DNA from: Anolis sagrei
Taxonomy: Eukaryota > Chordata > Lepidosauria > Squamata > Anolidae
NCBI RefSeq assembly: GCF_037176765.1
Contig: NC_090021.1
Location: forward strand, 190,046,378 to 190,110,377
Direction of reading: 5' to 3'
DNA length: 64,000 nucleotides
Under the pieces are notes generated by a model, which was not told the origin of the DNA, made no database searches, and worked only from the letters and a program-made list of their open reading frames with translations. Positions 24,001-29,369 of this stretch are shown here, piece by piece (the stretch's first letter is position 1; the number at the start of each line of letters is the position of its first letter). A program made the translations under genes and the position numbers.

Positions 24001-24056
24001 AAGAGGAGGGGAAAAGGCGCCGGCGGCAGGGCCACGGCGGGGACAACCGCCCACAT
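115..24056 (-). CDS. RBM45: RBM45-like RNA-binding protein, full-length gene A (17 coding exons)
   Basis: Four-RRM RNA-binding protein of the RBM45 family (known members are nuclear/cytoplasmic RNA binders). Coding exons, in transcript order: 24056-23652, 18088-17960, 17811-17688, 15502-15374, 14404-14285, 14129-14001, 13580-13476, 13301-13191, 10691-10560, 9440-9234, 7765-7637, 6788-6699, 4741-4562, 3542-3413, 2579-2486, 808-657, 307-115. Each has AG/GT borders on the minus strand, and all phases fit, giving 852 codons plus stop. RRM1 is about residues 65-140, RRM2 164-226, RRM3 626-704, RRM4 768-842. Matches to remembered human RBM45 include [44 protein letters not shown] and the KRQRxF end. 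Human RBM45 is about 476 residues; the excess is nearly all in the RRM2-RRM3 linker (residues about 263-603). Similarity to human is only moderate, so this may be a fast-evolving orthologue or a divergent paralogue. Confidence 0.88.
657..808 (-). CDS. RBM45: Gene A exon 16: start of RRM4
   Basis: 152 nt, phase 0-2. It contains [19 protein letters not shown] and [20 protein letters not shown], matching human IQTDVVLPSCKKKAPAETP and [20 protein letters not shown]. The KRK patch matches the basic stretch before RRM4 that acts as a nuclear localisation signal in RBM45. Confidence 0.92.
809..2485. other. Gene A intron, nothing recognised
   Basis: AT-rich sequence between exons 15 and 16; I see no repeat family or extra exon. 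Confidence 0.5.
2486..2579 (-). CDS. RBM45: Gene A exon 15: RRM3-RRM4 linker helix
   Basis: 94 nt, phase 2-0. It codes for [20 protein letters not shown], matching human LLRKMATQMVAAQLASMVWN, the conserved helical segment after RRM3. Donor GCT|GTAAGT. Confidence 0.9.
3413..3542 (-). CDS. RBM45: Gene A exon 14: second part of RRM3
   Basis: 130 nt, phase 1-2. It reads [20 protein letters not shown] and ends [13 protein letters not shown]. The human RBM45 block is VVQYFNVASAIYAKYKLHG. Donor GA|GTAAGT. Confidence 0.9.
3707..3905 (+). repeat. tRNA-derived SINE (third family)
   Basis: Starts GTGGTGTAGTGGTTTGAACC and continues with CACTGGGTGACTCT and a tail ending AACTTAAAGGCAACAATA. The head looks like a Pol III A box; the family is common in squamates but I cannot name it. 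It lies in an intron of gene A. Confidence 0.6.
4562..4741 (-). CDS. RBM45: Gene A exon 13: first part of RRM3
   Basis: 180 nt, phase 1-1. It contains [20 protein letters not shown], then [15 protein letters not shown]. The human counterpart has SRGQEAISKRLSVVSRVPFT and IFDIVPGLEYCE. Donor CGTG|GTAATG. Confidence 0.9.
4870..5740 (+). mobile_element. L2-type LINE, 3' part of ORF2 and tail
   Basis: Codes for the C-terminal end typical of L2-like ORF2 ([40 protein letters not shown]) with frame damage. The tail has the GCTTTGGGTCCCATCCAGGG motif and an ATAAATA/(ATT)n end. 5' truncated, in an intron of gene A. Confidence 0.8.
5880..6050. mobile_element. Palindromic MITE (CTATGCTGTCGAATGAAT family)
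   Basis: Ends of the type ACACTGTAGAATGAATGCAGTTTGAC...CCATGGCTCAATGCTATGG, with AGTTTGGGAT in the middle. Relatives lie near 45600/46360, 55110 and 61860-62060. Confidence 0.5.
6329..6353 (+). repeat. (AAT)n microsatellite
   Basis: About eight AAT units directly after an L2-like end (GGCAAGTAAAAAATAAAATAA). Confidence 0.85.
6699..6788 (-). CDS. RBM45: Gene A linker exon 12 (basic)
   Basis: 90 nt, phase 1-1, with acceptor TTCAG|AAAAG and donor TCAG|GTAGGT. It codes for [20 protein letters not shown] and then NSLLTS. The ARRKKGSR cluster could serve as a basic RNA-contact or nuclear localisation patch (inference). Confidence 0.7.
6924..7506. mobile_element. Tc1/mariner-type element with CTGTATATACTC ends
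   Basis: Inverted ends CTGTATATACTC ... GAGTATATACAG flanked by TA on both sides. Subterminal AGTATAAGCC repeats occur. No transposase frame seen in its 580 bp, so it is non-autonomous. A shorter relative lies at 24366-24445. Confidence 0.65.
7637..7765 (-). CDS. RBM45: Gene A linker exon 11
   Basis: 129 nt, phase 1-1, with acceptor CTCAG|GTTACAG and donor ACAG|GTAGGA. It begins [15 protein letters not shown], continues acidic ([15 protein letters not shown]) and ends TVLTTG. A homologous exon, also beginning GTTAC, is found in gene B at 37140-37274. Confidence 0.72.
8720..9084. mobile_element. hAT-type non-autonomous element
   Basis: Starts CAGGGCTCCTCAAA and ends TTTGAGGACTCCTG. Flanked by 8-bp near-identical duplications (GCTTAAGA / GTTTAAGA). 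A related truncated copy starts at 26104. Confidence 0.65.
9234..9440 (-). CDS. RBM45: Gene A linker exon 10 (Tyr-rich array exon)
   Basis: 207 nt, phase 1-1, the longest linker exon. It is rich in Tyr ([23 protein letters not shown]), unlike its Ser/Thr-rich neighbours, but ends [11 protein letters not shown] like exons 7-9. The tyrosine-rich low-complexity part resembles segments that promote self-association in other RNA-binding proteins; that role here is inference. Confidence 0.7.
9838..10550. mobile_element. Composite repeat with hAT-like start and internal tandem units
   Basis: Begins CAGTGGTTCTCAACCTGTGG, then several diverged copies of a unit containing GAGTTGTAGTTCACCTACATCCAGAG and AAACTTGGCA (about 110-120 bp). 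Ends near ACCTGGGCAATGCTGGGTAC. Kin occur at 12195-12590 and 57421-58436. Confidence 0.55.
10560..10691 (-). CDS. RBM45: Gene A linker exon 9 (array exon)
   Basis: 132 nt, phase 1-1, with acceptor TTCTAG and donor TTAG|GTATCC. It begins [13 protein letters not shown], has a basic patch RTEKKKN and ends [10 protein letters not shown]. Confidence 0.68.
10945..11515 (-). mobile_element. L2-type LINE 3' end, reverse
   Basis: AAATAAATAAACTTTATTTG tail, CTCCCTGAGGGGACTCAAGG, then the complement of the ORF2 end (GGCCACCACCAAGAAGGCCC). Continues at about 11651-11700 after a MITE insertion. Confidence 0.75.
11516..11650. mobile_element. hAT-type foldback MITE
   Basis: 135 bp, almost fully palindromic: CAGTGGTTCTCAACCTGTGG ... 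CCACAGGTTGAGAACCACTG. 8-bp duplication ATTTAGGG / GTTTAGGG. Sits inside the L2 fragment around it. Confidence 0.8.
11779..12190 (-). mobile_element. L1-like LINE fragment
   Basis: The minus strand reads [20 protein letters not shown] and [15 protein letters not shown], resembling the C-terminal part of L1-type ORF2 of fish and lizards. Inside an intron of gene A. Confidence 0.6.
12195..12590. mobile_element. Fragment of the tandem-unit repeat seen at 9838-10550
   Basis: Three diverged units with GGGAGTTGTAGTTCACCCTTA and CAAATTTGGCACACAGA; ends TTTTCAAATAACCTGCCACC as its relative does. Confidence 0.55.
12946..13081. mobile_element. hAT-type foldback MITE
   Basis: Same family as 11516-11650. 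Duplication TTCTCTAG / TTCTATAG. Confidence 0.8.
13191..13301 (-). CDS. RBM45: Gene A linker exon 8 (array exon)
   Basis: 111 nt, phase 1-1, donor TCAG|GTATGT. It contains [17 protein letters not shown] and ends GSNLIVSG, sharing the TTS...ESEP block and SNLI ending with exon 9. Confidence 0.7.
13476..13580 (-). CDS. RBM45: Gene A linker exon 7 (array exon)
   Basis: 105 nt, phase 1-1, with acceptor TTCAG|GTAAATG and donor GTAG|GTATGT. It starts [13 protein letters not shown] and ends WSNLIPVG. The SNLIxxG ending recurs in exons 8, 9 and 10. Confidence 0.7.
13713..13823 (-). pseudogene. Decayed linker exon of gene A (relic copy)
   Basis: It begins after TTTCAG with [20 protein letters not shown], like exon 7 (KCTKPEQQ). 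It then meets an in-frame TGA and has no GT donor where its sisters have one. The trailing GGGAGCAAGTTGAAT matches the SNL-coding end of exons 7-10 in a shifted frame. A dead member of the exon array. Confidence 0.55.
14001..14129 (-). CDS. RBM45: Gene A linker exon 6 (array exon)
   Basis: 129 nt, phase 1-1, with acceptor TTCAG|GTAAAAGC and donor TCTG|GTAAG. It contains [19 protein letters not shown] and ends EKSSMNTSG, the same layout as exon 5 only 156 bp away. Low-complexity Ser/Thr/Asn composition suggests a disordered linker. Confidence 0.7.
14285..14404 (-). CDS. RBM45: Gene A linker exon 5 (array exon)
   Basis: 120 nt, phase 1-1, with acceptor TTCAG|GTAAAAAC and donor TTGG|GTAAG. It codes for a Ser/Thr/Lys-rich stretch, with [10 protein letters not shown] early and QESSVDTLG at the end. 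The EPSK(V/L)S block and the ESSxxT(L/S)G ending are shared with exon 6, pointing to exon duplication. No known domain. Confidence 0.7.
14430..14463 (+). repeat. (AC)n(AT)n microsatellite
   Basis: About twelve AC followed by AT units, next to linker exon 5 of gene A. Confidence 0.85.
14645..14760 (-). pseudogene. Decayed linker exon of gene A (relic copy)
   Basis: The minus strand reads [15 protein letters not shown] and ends NSLNTS, clearly akin to exon 5 ([14 protein letters not shown] ... SSVDTLG). The span is 116 nt between a usable-looking acceptor (CCCCAG) and a poor donor (GTAGTT); that length is not a multiple of three, and the array's normal phase hits a stop at once. It is best read as a dead duplicate, skipped in splicing. 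Confidence 0.55.
15024..15200 (-). repeat. (ATT)n tract with an L2-type 3' end
   Basis: About eleven ATT units, then TATGCCACTTTTTTTCCTAA in the position of the L2 3' end, reverse strand. Confidence 0.5.
15374..15502 (-). CDS. RBM45: Gene A exon 4: last strand of RRM2 and linker start
   Basis: 129 nt, phase 1-1. It starts (S)[16 protein letters not shown], matching human SFRAILAEPKNK, and continues into a Pro/Gly/Gln linker. The donor is taken as ATGT|GTATGT at 15374, which keeps phase 1; this 3' border is less certain than the acceptor at 15502. Confidence 0.75.
15829..16620 (-). mobile_element. L2-type LINE, 3' part
   Basis: The minus strand reads [40 protein letters not shown] and [20 protein letters not shown], with 3' end TATTTATTTATTTAGAAC on the plus strand. 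5' truncated. Confidence 0.85.
17111..17269. mobile_element. Palindromic MITE
   Basis: Arms TTCATCACACTAGAGAATGAA ... TTCATTCTCTAGTGTGATGAA, self-complementary over most of its 159 bp. In an intron of gene A. Confidence 0.75.
17688..17811 (-). CDS. RBM45: Gene A exon 3: core of RRM2
   Basis: 124 nt, phase 0 to 1. It begins [18 protein letters not shown] and ends AIEECDK, closely matching the RRM2 core of RBM45. The RNP1 stretch reads [10 protein letters not shown] where human has SKGLGYVRYL: the K/R-G-aromatic start of RNP1 has been lost. Confidence 0.9.
17960..18088 (-). CDS. RBM45: Gene A exon 2: end of RRM1 and start of RRM2
   Basis: 129 nt, phase 0-0. Acceptor AATTTAG, donor AAG|GTACAG. 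It reads [18 protein letters not shown], then [15 protein letters not shown]. The matching human segment is VFIAQSRSSGSHRDVEDEE followed by LTRIFVMIPKSYTEED, so order and junction are those of RBM45. Confidence 0.88.
18712..19115. mobile_element. Tigger/pogo-type non-autonomous element
   Basis: Ends GCAGTCCCCGAGTTACAAAC and GTTTGTAACTTCGGACTGCC, the end type I remember from Tigger/MER44 elements, flanked by TA. 404 bp with no transposase. Confidence 0.65.
19397..19676. mobile_element. Inverted-repeat element of unknown family
   Basis: Left arm GGGTACTGTTCCATTATC, right arm ATAATGGAACAGTACCCC, with further matching inward (GGCAGAGGCCACCAGG / CCTGGTGGCCTCTGCC; AAAGGAGGAAAACC / GGTTGTTTTCCTCC). 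280 bp. Confidence 0.65.
20009..20142. mobile_element. hAT-type foldback MITE
   Basis: Same family as 11516-11650, with a perfect 8-bp duplication CTTTACTC on both sides. Confidence 0.85.
20640..20962 (+). mobile_element. Sauria-type SINE
   Basis: Head GGTGGCACAGTGGGTTAAAC (A box) and GGTTCAAATCC (B box), middle GCTGGCCACATGACCTTGG, tail GACTTAATGTCAAGGGGAAA then CCTTTACCTTTA, the Bov-B-like end. Confidence 0.8.
21050..21730 (+). mobile_element. L2-type LINE 3' part
   Basis: Short ORF2 remnant ([13 protein letters not shown]) and tail GTAAGCTGCCCCGAGTTCCT then GGGGAGATGGTGGCAGGATA. Confidence 0.75.
21732..22262. mobile_element. Mariner-derived foldback element
   Basis: Ends TACGAAGGTTGAATGAAAAG and CATTCAACCCTCGTA. 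Two long inverted arms of about 230 bp each carry the 5' part of a mariner transposase; the minus strand reads [20 protein letters not shown], the plus strand the same in the other arm. No complete transposase. Confidence 0.75.
22414..23150 (+). mobile_element. L2-type LINE 3' part with long flanking repeat
   Basis: Reads [40 protein letters not shown], ending [11 protein letters not shown]; 3' tail CGCTCTGAGTCGCCTAAGGG and (AAAT)n. Flanked by a direct repeat: 22246-22413 and 23151-23343. Confidence 0.85.
23317..23540 (-). mobile_element. tRNA-derived SINE, second family, reverse
   Basis: Reads, reversed: GGTTTAAACCC-type head, AGCTCCAGCTCCTCATGCGG, TTGCAGACGGCC, tail TTTCTCAAGCCACTCCTGAC. 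Lies just 3' of gene A exon 1. Other copies: 26325-26527, 27646-27894, 39497-39709, 55799-56017, 62964-63801 and 63954-64000. Confidence 0.75.
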
Positions 24057-24330
24057 AGTCTCCACGGCGGCTGTGCGCACTGATCGCCAGGCTTCAGCCG
24101 GAAGGAGGGCCTCAAGGCCCGCCGCTAGAGGCAAGCGACCACCAGAGGCTTCCGGCCTGAATGAAGGCCGCCGTCCCAGCTCGCCCGCCCACTCGCCTTC
24201 TCTCGCGCCAGAGAGAGGCGCTTCCGGTCTGACGCTCTCTCGCGCCTCTAGGCCACGCCCCTCTGGCTTCCGCCGGAAGTACTTTTCTCTGAGATTTATT
24301 GATTTACCAGCCATTCCCTGCCACGCGTGG
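23600..24330 (-). promoter_or_regulatory. CpG-rich promoter region of gene A
   Basis: Dense CpG over exon 1 and just upstream, unlike the AT-rich surroundings. Several CCGGAA/TTCCGG ETS-type motifs lie at about 24150-24285, including the palindrome TTCCGCCGGAA near 24270, plus a GC-box-like CCACGCCCC near 24253. This pattern is typical of a TATA-less housekeeping promoter. The exact start site cannot be read from sequence. Confidence 0.6.
23652..24056 (-). CDS. RBM45: Gene A exon 1: Pro-rich N-terminus and RRM1
   Basis: Codes for 135 residues, phase 0 at the 3' end, with donor AAG|GTGCGG. I chose the ATG at 24056-24054 because it has A at -3 and leaves a proline/alanine-rich leader before RRM1, as a short unstructured leader precedes RRM1 in human RBM45. 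An in-frame ATG at 24314 would add 86 residues and cannot be excluded. RRM1 begins near [13 protein letters not shown]; the RNP1-like segment reads RGPLFVKYA, where the human protein has KGIAFVKFA. The exon lies inside a CpG-rich region. Confidence 0.82.
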
Positions 24331-24365
24331 CTGTGGCCCAGTCTCGTGAGCTGGAAAATAAAGTA

Positions 24366-24445
24366 CTGTATATACTCGAGTATAAGCCTAGTTTTTCAGC
24401 CCCTTTTTTAGGCTGAAAAAACCCCCCTCGGCTTATACTCGAGTC
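24366..24445. mobile_element. Short foldback of the CTGTATATACTC family
   Basis: CTGTATATACTCGAGTATAA, a TTTTTCAGCCC...GGCTGAAAAA hairpin and GGCTTATACTCGAGTCAA, just upstream of the gene A promoter. Confidence 0.6.
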
Positions 24446-24533
24446 AAGGTTATTTATTATTTTACTCTGTTATTAGTATTATTTTTATTTCATGTATTAT
24501 TTTACTCTCTTTATTATTATTTTATAATAATAA

Positions 24534-24862
24534 AGCCCCCGGTGGCGCAGTAGGTTAAAGCACTGAGCTGCTGAGCTTGTTGATCGAAAGGTCACAGGTT
24601 TTATTCCGGGGAGCGGCGTGAGCTTCCACTGTCAGCCCTAGCTTATGCCAACCTAGCAGTTTGAAAACATGCAAATGTGAGTAGATTAATAGGTACCGTT
24701 CCGGCGGGAAGGTAACGGCGCTCCATGTAGTCATGCTGGCCACATGACCTTGGAGGTGTCTGCGGACAACGCTGGCTCTTCGGCTTAGAAATGGAGATGA
24801 GCACCACACCCCAGAATCAGACATGACTGGACTTAATGTCAGGGGACTACCTTTACCTTACC
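24534..24862 (+). mobile_element. Sauria-type SINE
   Basis: Head CCCCGGTGGCGCAGTAGGTT, middle CATGCTGGCCACATGACCTT, tail GACTTAATGTCAGGGGACTA then CCTTTACC. Confidence 0.85.
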
Positions 24863-24884
24863 TTTATTATTATTTTCATTTTCT

Positions 24885-25492
24885 GGACCCAATTCAAGGT
24901 GCAGGTTCTTACCTACAAAGCCCTGAACAGTTTGGGACCCGCCTACCTGCGTGACCGAATTTCTGTGTTCGAACCCACACGATCTCTTCGATCATCTGGA
25001 GAGGCCCTGCTCGCGCTCCCACCTCCATCGCAGGCGTGATTGGTGGGGACGAGGGAAAGGGCCTTCTCGGTGGTGGCCCTCAACTCTGGAACTCACTTCC
25101 CAAGGACATCAGGCATGCCCCATCTCTGGTAGTCTTTAGGGGGAGCTTCAAAACATGGTTTTTCCAGTGTGCCTTCCCAGAATAATGAACCCTTAGCACT
25201 ATGTCCTCTAAAGCAACTTATACTGATTTAGGATTGTTGTATGTTCTCACCAACACCCCATCTCCCTATCTTGTTCATGACCAGCATTATTTTGAATTTT
25301 AATTACATTCGGACCAGCCATAGATTTTTAATGTGTGTTGTGCTATTGTCAATGTTTATGCTATTTGTGTTGAGATTTATTTTAATTGCTTTGTATTGTT
25401 GTTATTGCTTCTTTTGATATATTGTGGGTTCAGCCTTATGTAAGCCACACCGAGTCCCTGGGGAGATGGTAGCAGGGTACAAATAAAGTTTA

Positions 25493-25527
<35 letters not shown>

Positions 25528-25530
25528 ACA
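24885..25530 (+). mobile_element. L2-type LINE 3' part and (ATT)n tail
   Basis: Reads TQFKVQVLTYKALNSLGPAY and [19 protein letters not shown]; tail GAGTCCCTGGGGAGATGGTA and a long ATT tract. Confidence 0.8.
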
Positions 25531-25731
25531 TTTACAGTATTTTACACTATTTATGATTATTATTACATTATTTTACTTTATTACTATTGCATTTATTATT
25601 TTACTCTATTATTACATTTATTATTCTACTCTTATTACTGTAATTATTGCATTTCCATTATTTTACTTTATTATTATTATATTTATTATTTTACTCTATT
25701 ATTGTTGGAAGGATACATAAGTACATTTATG

Positions 25732-25977
25732 TTGAAGTATATTCCCACCCTCACTGTGCCGCTGCCCCCCCCCCCCCCCCATCCCTTATTCACAAATGCC
25801 TTTTGCGGAATGTGCGTACCGCTTGGAGCTTCCGGACCCAGCTATCATACTATCACTCTGCAAGCTTTCTTGGTAATAGCTGGGTCCGGAAGCTCCGAGC
25901 GGTACGCACCTTCCGCAATGGCATTTGTGAATAAGGGAAGGGGAGAGCGGCACACTGAGGGTGGGAATATACTTCAA
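25732..25977. repeat. 246-bp inverted repeat
   Basis: Left arm 25732-25845 and right arm 25876-25977 are near-complementary (TTGAAGTATATTCCCACCCT / AGGGTGGGAATATACTTCAA; GCTTCCGGACCCAGCTAT / ATAGCTGGGTCCGGAAGC), with a 30-nt spacer. A C16 run interrupts the left arm. Confidence 0.85.
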
Positions 25978-26004
25978 TTTGGTGGAAGGATAGAAAGGAG
26001 GGGA

Positions 26005-26103
26005 GGGTTAGGATAAAGTTTAGGGTTTGGGTTAGGATTAGGGTAGGATAAGAGTTAGAATTAGCGTTAGAATTAGGCTTAGGGGTTAGGCTTAGGTTTA
26101 GGG
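26005..26103 (+). repeat. Degenerate telomere-like (TTAGGG)n tract
   Basis: Repeated TTAGGGTTTGGGTTAGGATT, TTAGGGTAGGATAAGAG and TTAGGCTTAGGTTTAGGG units over about 100 bp. Many units differ from TTAGGG. Confidence 0.6.
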
Positions 26104-26324
26104 CAGGGGCCCTCAAACTTTTTTTAACAGAGGGCCAGGTCACAGTCCCTCAAACTGTTGGAGGGCCGGATTATAATTTGAAGAAAAAAAATGAATTCCT
26201 ATAACACTGCACATTTCTTATTTGTACTGCAAAAAAACCTTAAAACAATACAATAATTAAAATGAAGAACAATTTTAACATATATAAACTTATTAGTATT
26301 TCAATTGAAGTGTGGGCCTGAAGT

Positions 26325-26527
26325 GTGAGAATTGGCTGTCTGCAAGGACGTTGCCCAGGAATGCCCAGATGTTTTACCATCCCTTGTGGGAGGCTACTCT
26401 CATGTCCCCACATGGGGAGCTGGAACTGACAGAGGGAGCTCATCCGTGCTCTCCCCGCATTCGAACCTCCCACCTGTCGGTCTTCCATCTTGCAGCAGGG
26501 GTTTACCCATTGCGCCACCAATGGCTC
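26325..26527 (-). mobile_element. tRNA-derived SINE, second family
   Basis: GGCTGTCTGCAAGGACGTTG ... TTTACCCATTGCGCCACCAA; lacks the 3' tail. Followed at 26528 by a LINE fragment. Confidence 0.75.
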
Positions 26528-26935
26528 CTGGCTATTTGGAGTGCCTTTGGTGGTGCTATAAGAAGGTCCTCCATTGTGCATGTGGCAGGGCTCAGGTTGC
26601 ATTGTAATAGGTGGTCTGTGGTTTGCTCTTCTCCACACTCGCATATCGTGGACTCCACTTTGTAGCTCCATTTCTTAAGGTTGGCTCTGCATCTCATTGA
26701 GCTAGAGCACAGTCTGTTCATCACCTTCCAAGTTGCCCAGTCTTCTGTGTGCCCAGGAGGGAGTCTCTTATTTGATATCAACTATGGACTGAGGTGCTGG
26801 GTTTTAGCCTGCCACTTTTGAACTCTAGCTTGCTGAGGTGTTCCTGCGAGTATCTCCGTAGATCTTAGAACACTATTTCTTGATTTCTTGGTGTTTGTGT
26901 GGAGAAGCTTTGACCCAGAGCTTCCCCAATCCATT
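26528..26935 (-). mobile_element. LINE ORF2 fragment (clade uncertain)
   Basis: The minus strand reads DWATWKVMNRLCSSSMRCRA and [18 protein letters not shown], with a C-x-C-G-x-x-x-Q-T-x(2)-H-x(3)-C motif. Same family as 45621-46351. Confidence 0.6.
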
Positions 26936-27142
26936 CGTGTTCGTAATACGCTTATAGGCTTGTCTCATTTCTGCCCTTTCTAAATCCCAGATCATCCACA
27001 GTAGCAAAGCAGATCATCCACATGATCAGGTTTGAACTGGATGATCTGAATCTACACTGCCAGATCATCCAGTTCAAAGCAGTGTAGATGCATCTCCTGG
27101 AGGGACACAAGGATCCAGTATGGCTATCTGAGATGGTTTAAA

Positions 27143-27268
27143 CCAGGCATGGGCAAACTTTGGCCCTCCAGGTGTTTTGGACTTCAACCTACTGTCTACT
27201 GGCTGCTAGGAATTGTGGGAGTTGAAGTCCAAAACACCTGGAGGGCCGAAGTTTGCTCATTCCTGGTT
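27143..27268. mobile_element. Foldback MITE, CAGGCATGGGCAAAC family
   Basis: CAGGCATGGGCAAACTTTGG ... GTTTGCTCATTCCTG, arms GGCCCTCCAGGTGTTTTGGA and its complement. A half copy starts near 20970. Confidence 0.7.
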
Positions 27269-27269
27269 T

Positions 27270-27440
27270 AAACAATTGATTTTAAGCTGGAGATAATTGA
27301 TTTTAGTGTTAATGTATATTTACAGTTTATGTTCCAGCGTTGAATGTTTGCCGTATAAATGTTGAGCTCTACCATGAGTCCCCTTCAGGGTGAAAAGGGT
27401 GTGATATAAATGTTTTAAATAAACAAACAAATAAATGTCA
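27270..27440 (+). mobile_element. L2-type 3' end
   Basis: ATGAGTCCCCTTCAGGGTGA then AAAGGGTGTGATATAAATG and an AAACAAATAAATG tail. Confidence 0.55.
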
Positions 27441-27645
27441 AGTCCCCAGTTTAATTTTTACATGGTTTGCAGATATTTTTAAGACATTAAATCTTTACTA
27501 TTACTGTAGATCAGTTCTCCAAATTTCACATGTTGGTGACACACTTTTTAGGCCCCGTCAACACTGCCATATAATTCATATGATCAAAGCGCATAATCCA
27601 CATTATCTGCTTTCAATAGGATTATGATTCTAAACAGCATCTTTT

Positions 27646-27894
27646 TGTGTGTGTCAGGAGCGACTTGAGAAACTGCAAGTCACTTCTGGTGTGAGACAAT
27701 TGGCTGCAAGGACATTGCCCAGGGGACGCCCGGATGTGTTTCCATCACATGGGAGGTTTCTCTCATGTCCCCGCATGTGAAGCTGGGGCTGAGAGATGGG
27801 AGCTCACCCTGCTCCCTGGATTTGAACCACTGACTTTTAAGTCAGCAGTCCTGCCAGCACAAGGGTTTAACCCACTGCACCACCGGGGGCTCCT
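27646..27894 (-). mobile_element. tRNA-derived SINE, second family, near full length
   Basis: GTGTGTCAGGAGCGACTTGA at the 3' tail, CCCAGGGGACGCCCGGATGT, and head AACCCACTGCACCACCGGGG. Confidence 0.85.
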
Positions 27895-28189
27895 ACAGCT
27901 TCAGCTAAGGATAGCATGTCTCTTCAGAATGAATGCCTGGAAGAGGTAATGGGGCAATGAGGCAATGAGGGAAAAGCAAATTGAAACTGAATCCAGACAA
28001 GACATTGCGCCACCAATGACACAGTGTGTTTGCCATTAAGGGGTGTTTGCCATTAAGGGGATGGAGGTGTCACCCAGTTCTAGACAGGGTCTACACTTCA
28101 CCTGAAAGACTGTGTTTGCAGCTTGAGAGTGCTCCTGGATCCGTCTCTCCAAATGTCAGCCCAGGTAGATGCAACAGTCAGGAGCTTTA

Positions 28190-28800
28190 ACTGATCCACC
28201 AGCTGTGCCCCTTCCAAATTTGGGGGACTTTAATATGGTAGCGCATGCACTGGCAACCTCAAGGTTGGACTTCTGCAATGCGCTTTACACTGGGCTACCC
28301 TTGTACCAAGTTTGGAAATTCCACCTGGTTCAAAATAACAGTAGCAAGATTGGTTATGGGAACATCTAGGAGAAAGCACATTACACCTATCCTAACGTCA
28401 CTCCACTGGCTGCCAATTCATTTCCAGACAAAGTATATATGTGTGTTGGTATTAACCTTTAAAGCCCTACATCCCTATATGATTTGGGTCCAGGTTATCT
28501 ACACCTTGTCCCATACAATCTGCTCCACACGCTGAAGTCCTCTGGGGGTGGTTACTTCAATCAACCAGAACTCGACTGGCCACCGTCCCCCATAGGACCT
28601 TTTCATCAGCCACCCCAAGACTGTAGAACAGGTTGCCGATAGAGCTAAATGAACTGTTAGAACAAGACACAACTGAAGACTCATCTCTTCTGGCATGAAT
28701 CTTAAACTCATGTCCTGTGTTTTGGTCTCTATCCTGCGTGAGTAATGTGTATTTTAAAGAAATGCTTTGATCTATATTTTTATGAAAAGGCATTGTCCCA
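28190..28800 (+). mobile_element. Old L2-type LINE fragment
   Basis: Reads MVAHALATSRLDFCNALYTG and LHWLPIHFQTKYICVLVLTF with frame damage; the most diverged L2 copy here. Confidence 0.7.
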
Positions 28801-29369
28801 GAATTTAATACTGCCTCAAGGCCCACAATTTCATGTACAACGTTAAAAAAATCTTCCCACTAGAAGTGTTTGTGAATCTCTCGGTCTCCCAGGCTGGCTC
28901 TATAGTATATTTCTAGCTCAAACATACCATGGAATAGCACTGGAGGACCTAGAGACAAATGAATGGAAATGTTTGAGGGACGCTGTATGTCCTAGAATGT
29001 TAGTTAGGGTATGTTTTCAGCCTAGGTATAATCAAAATAGAAGTTTCATTCTTATCTGAGGCTTCAGGTATGTACAGTACATCCTAGGTGTTCCTTGCAA
29101 TATTCCCTAGTATTATATAACATTAGGAACAGACACAATATTGTATTTTTTAGTTTCATTCAAATTTTAGATGATGCTATCTTTGTGTTTGTCAAAGAGA
29201 AATGGGATGGGAAGGCACCAGCCATACTTTTTTTAATAATGTGCCCAGAAATATGGATTTTACGATAGATTGTATCGGGGCCTTGCTCTCTCTTTGTGGA
29301 AATATATAGGACTGGTCTGAGACCACAAAGGACATTACGGAAGTGAAAGAAACAGCACTAAAGAAAAAC

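Noticed and set aside
23505-24411. Several long plus-strand frames over the CpG-rich region
   Set aside because: They are complements of gene A exon 1; the minus strand has clear RRM1 homology and a fitting donor.
26005-26103. Chromosome end
   Set aside because: Telomere-like units are degenerate and ordinary sequence continues on both sides.
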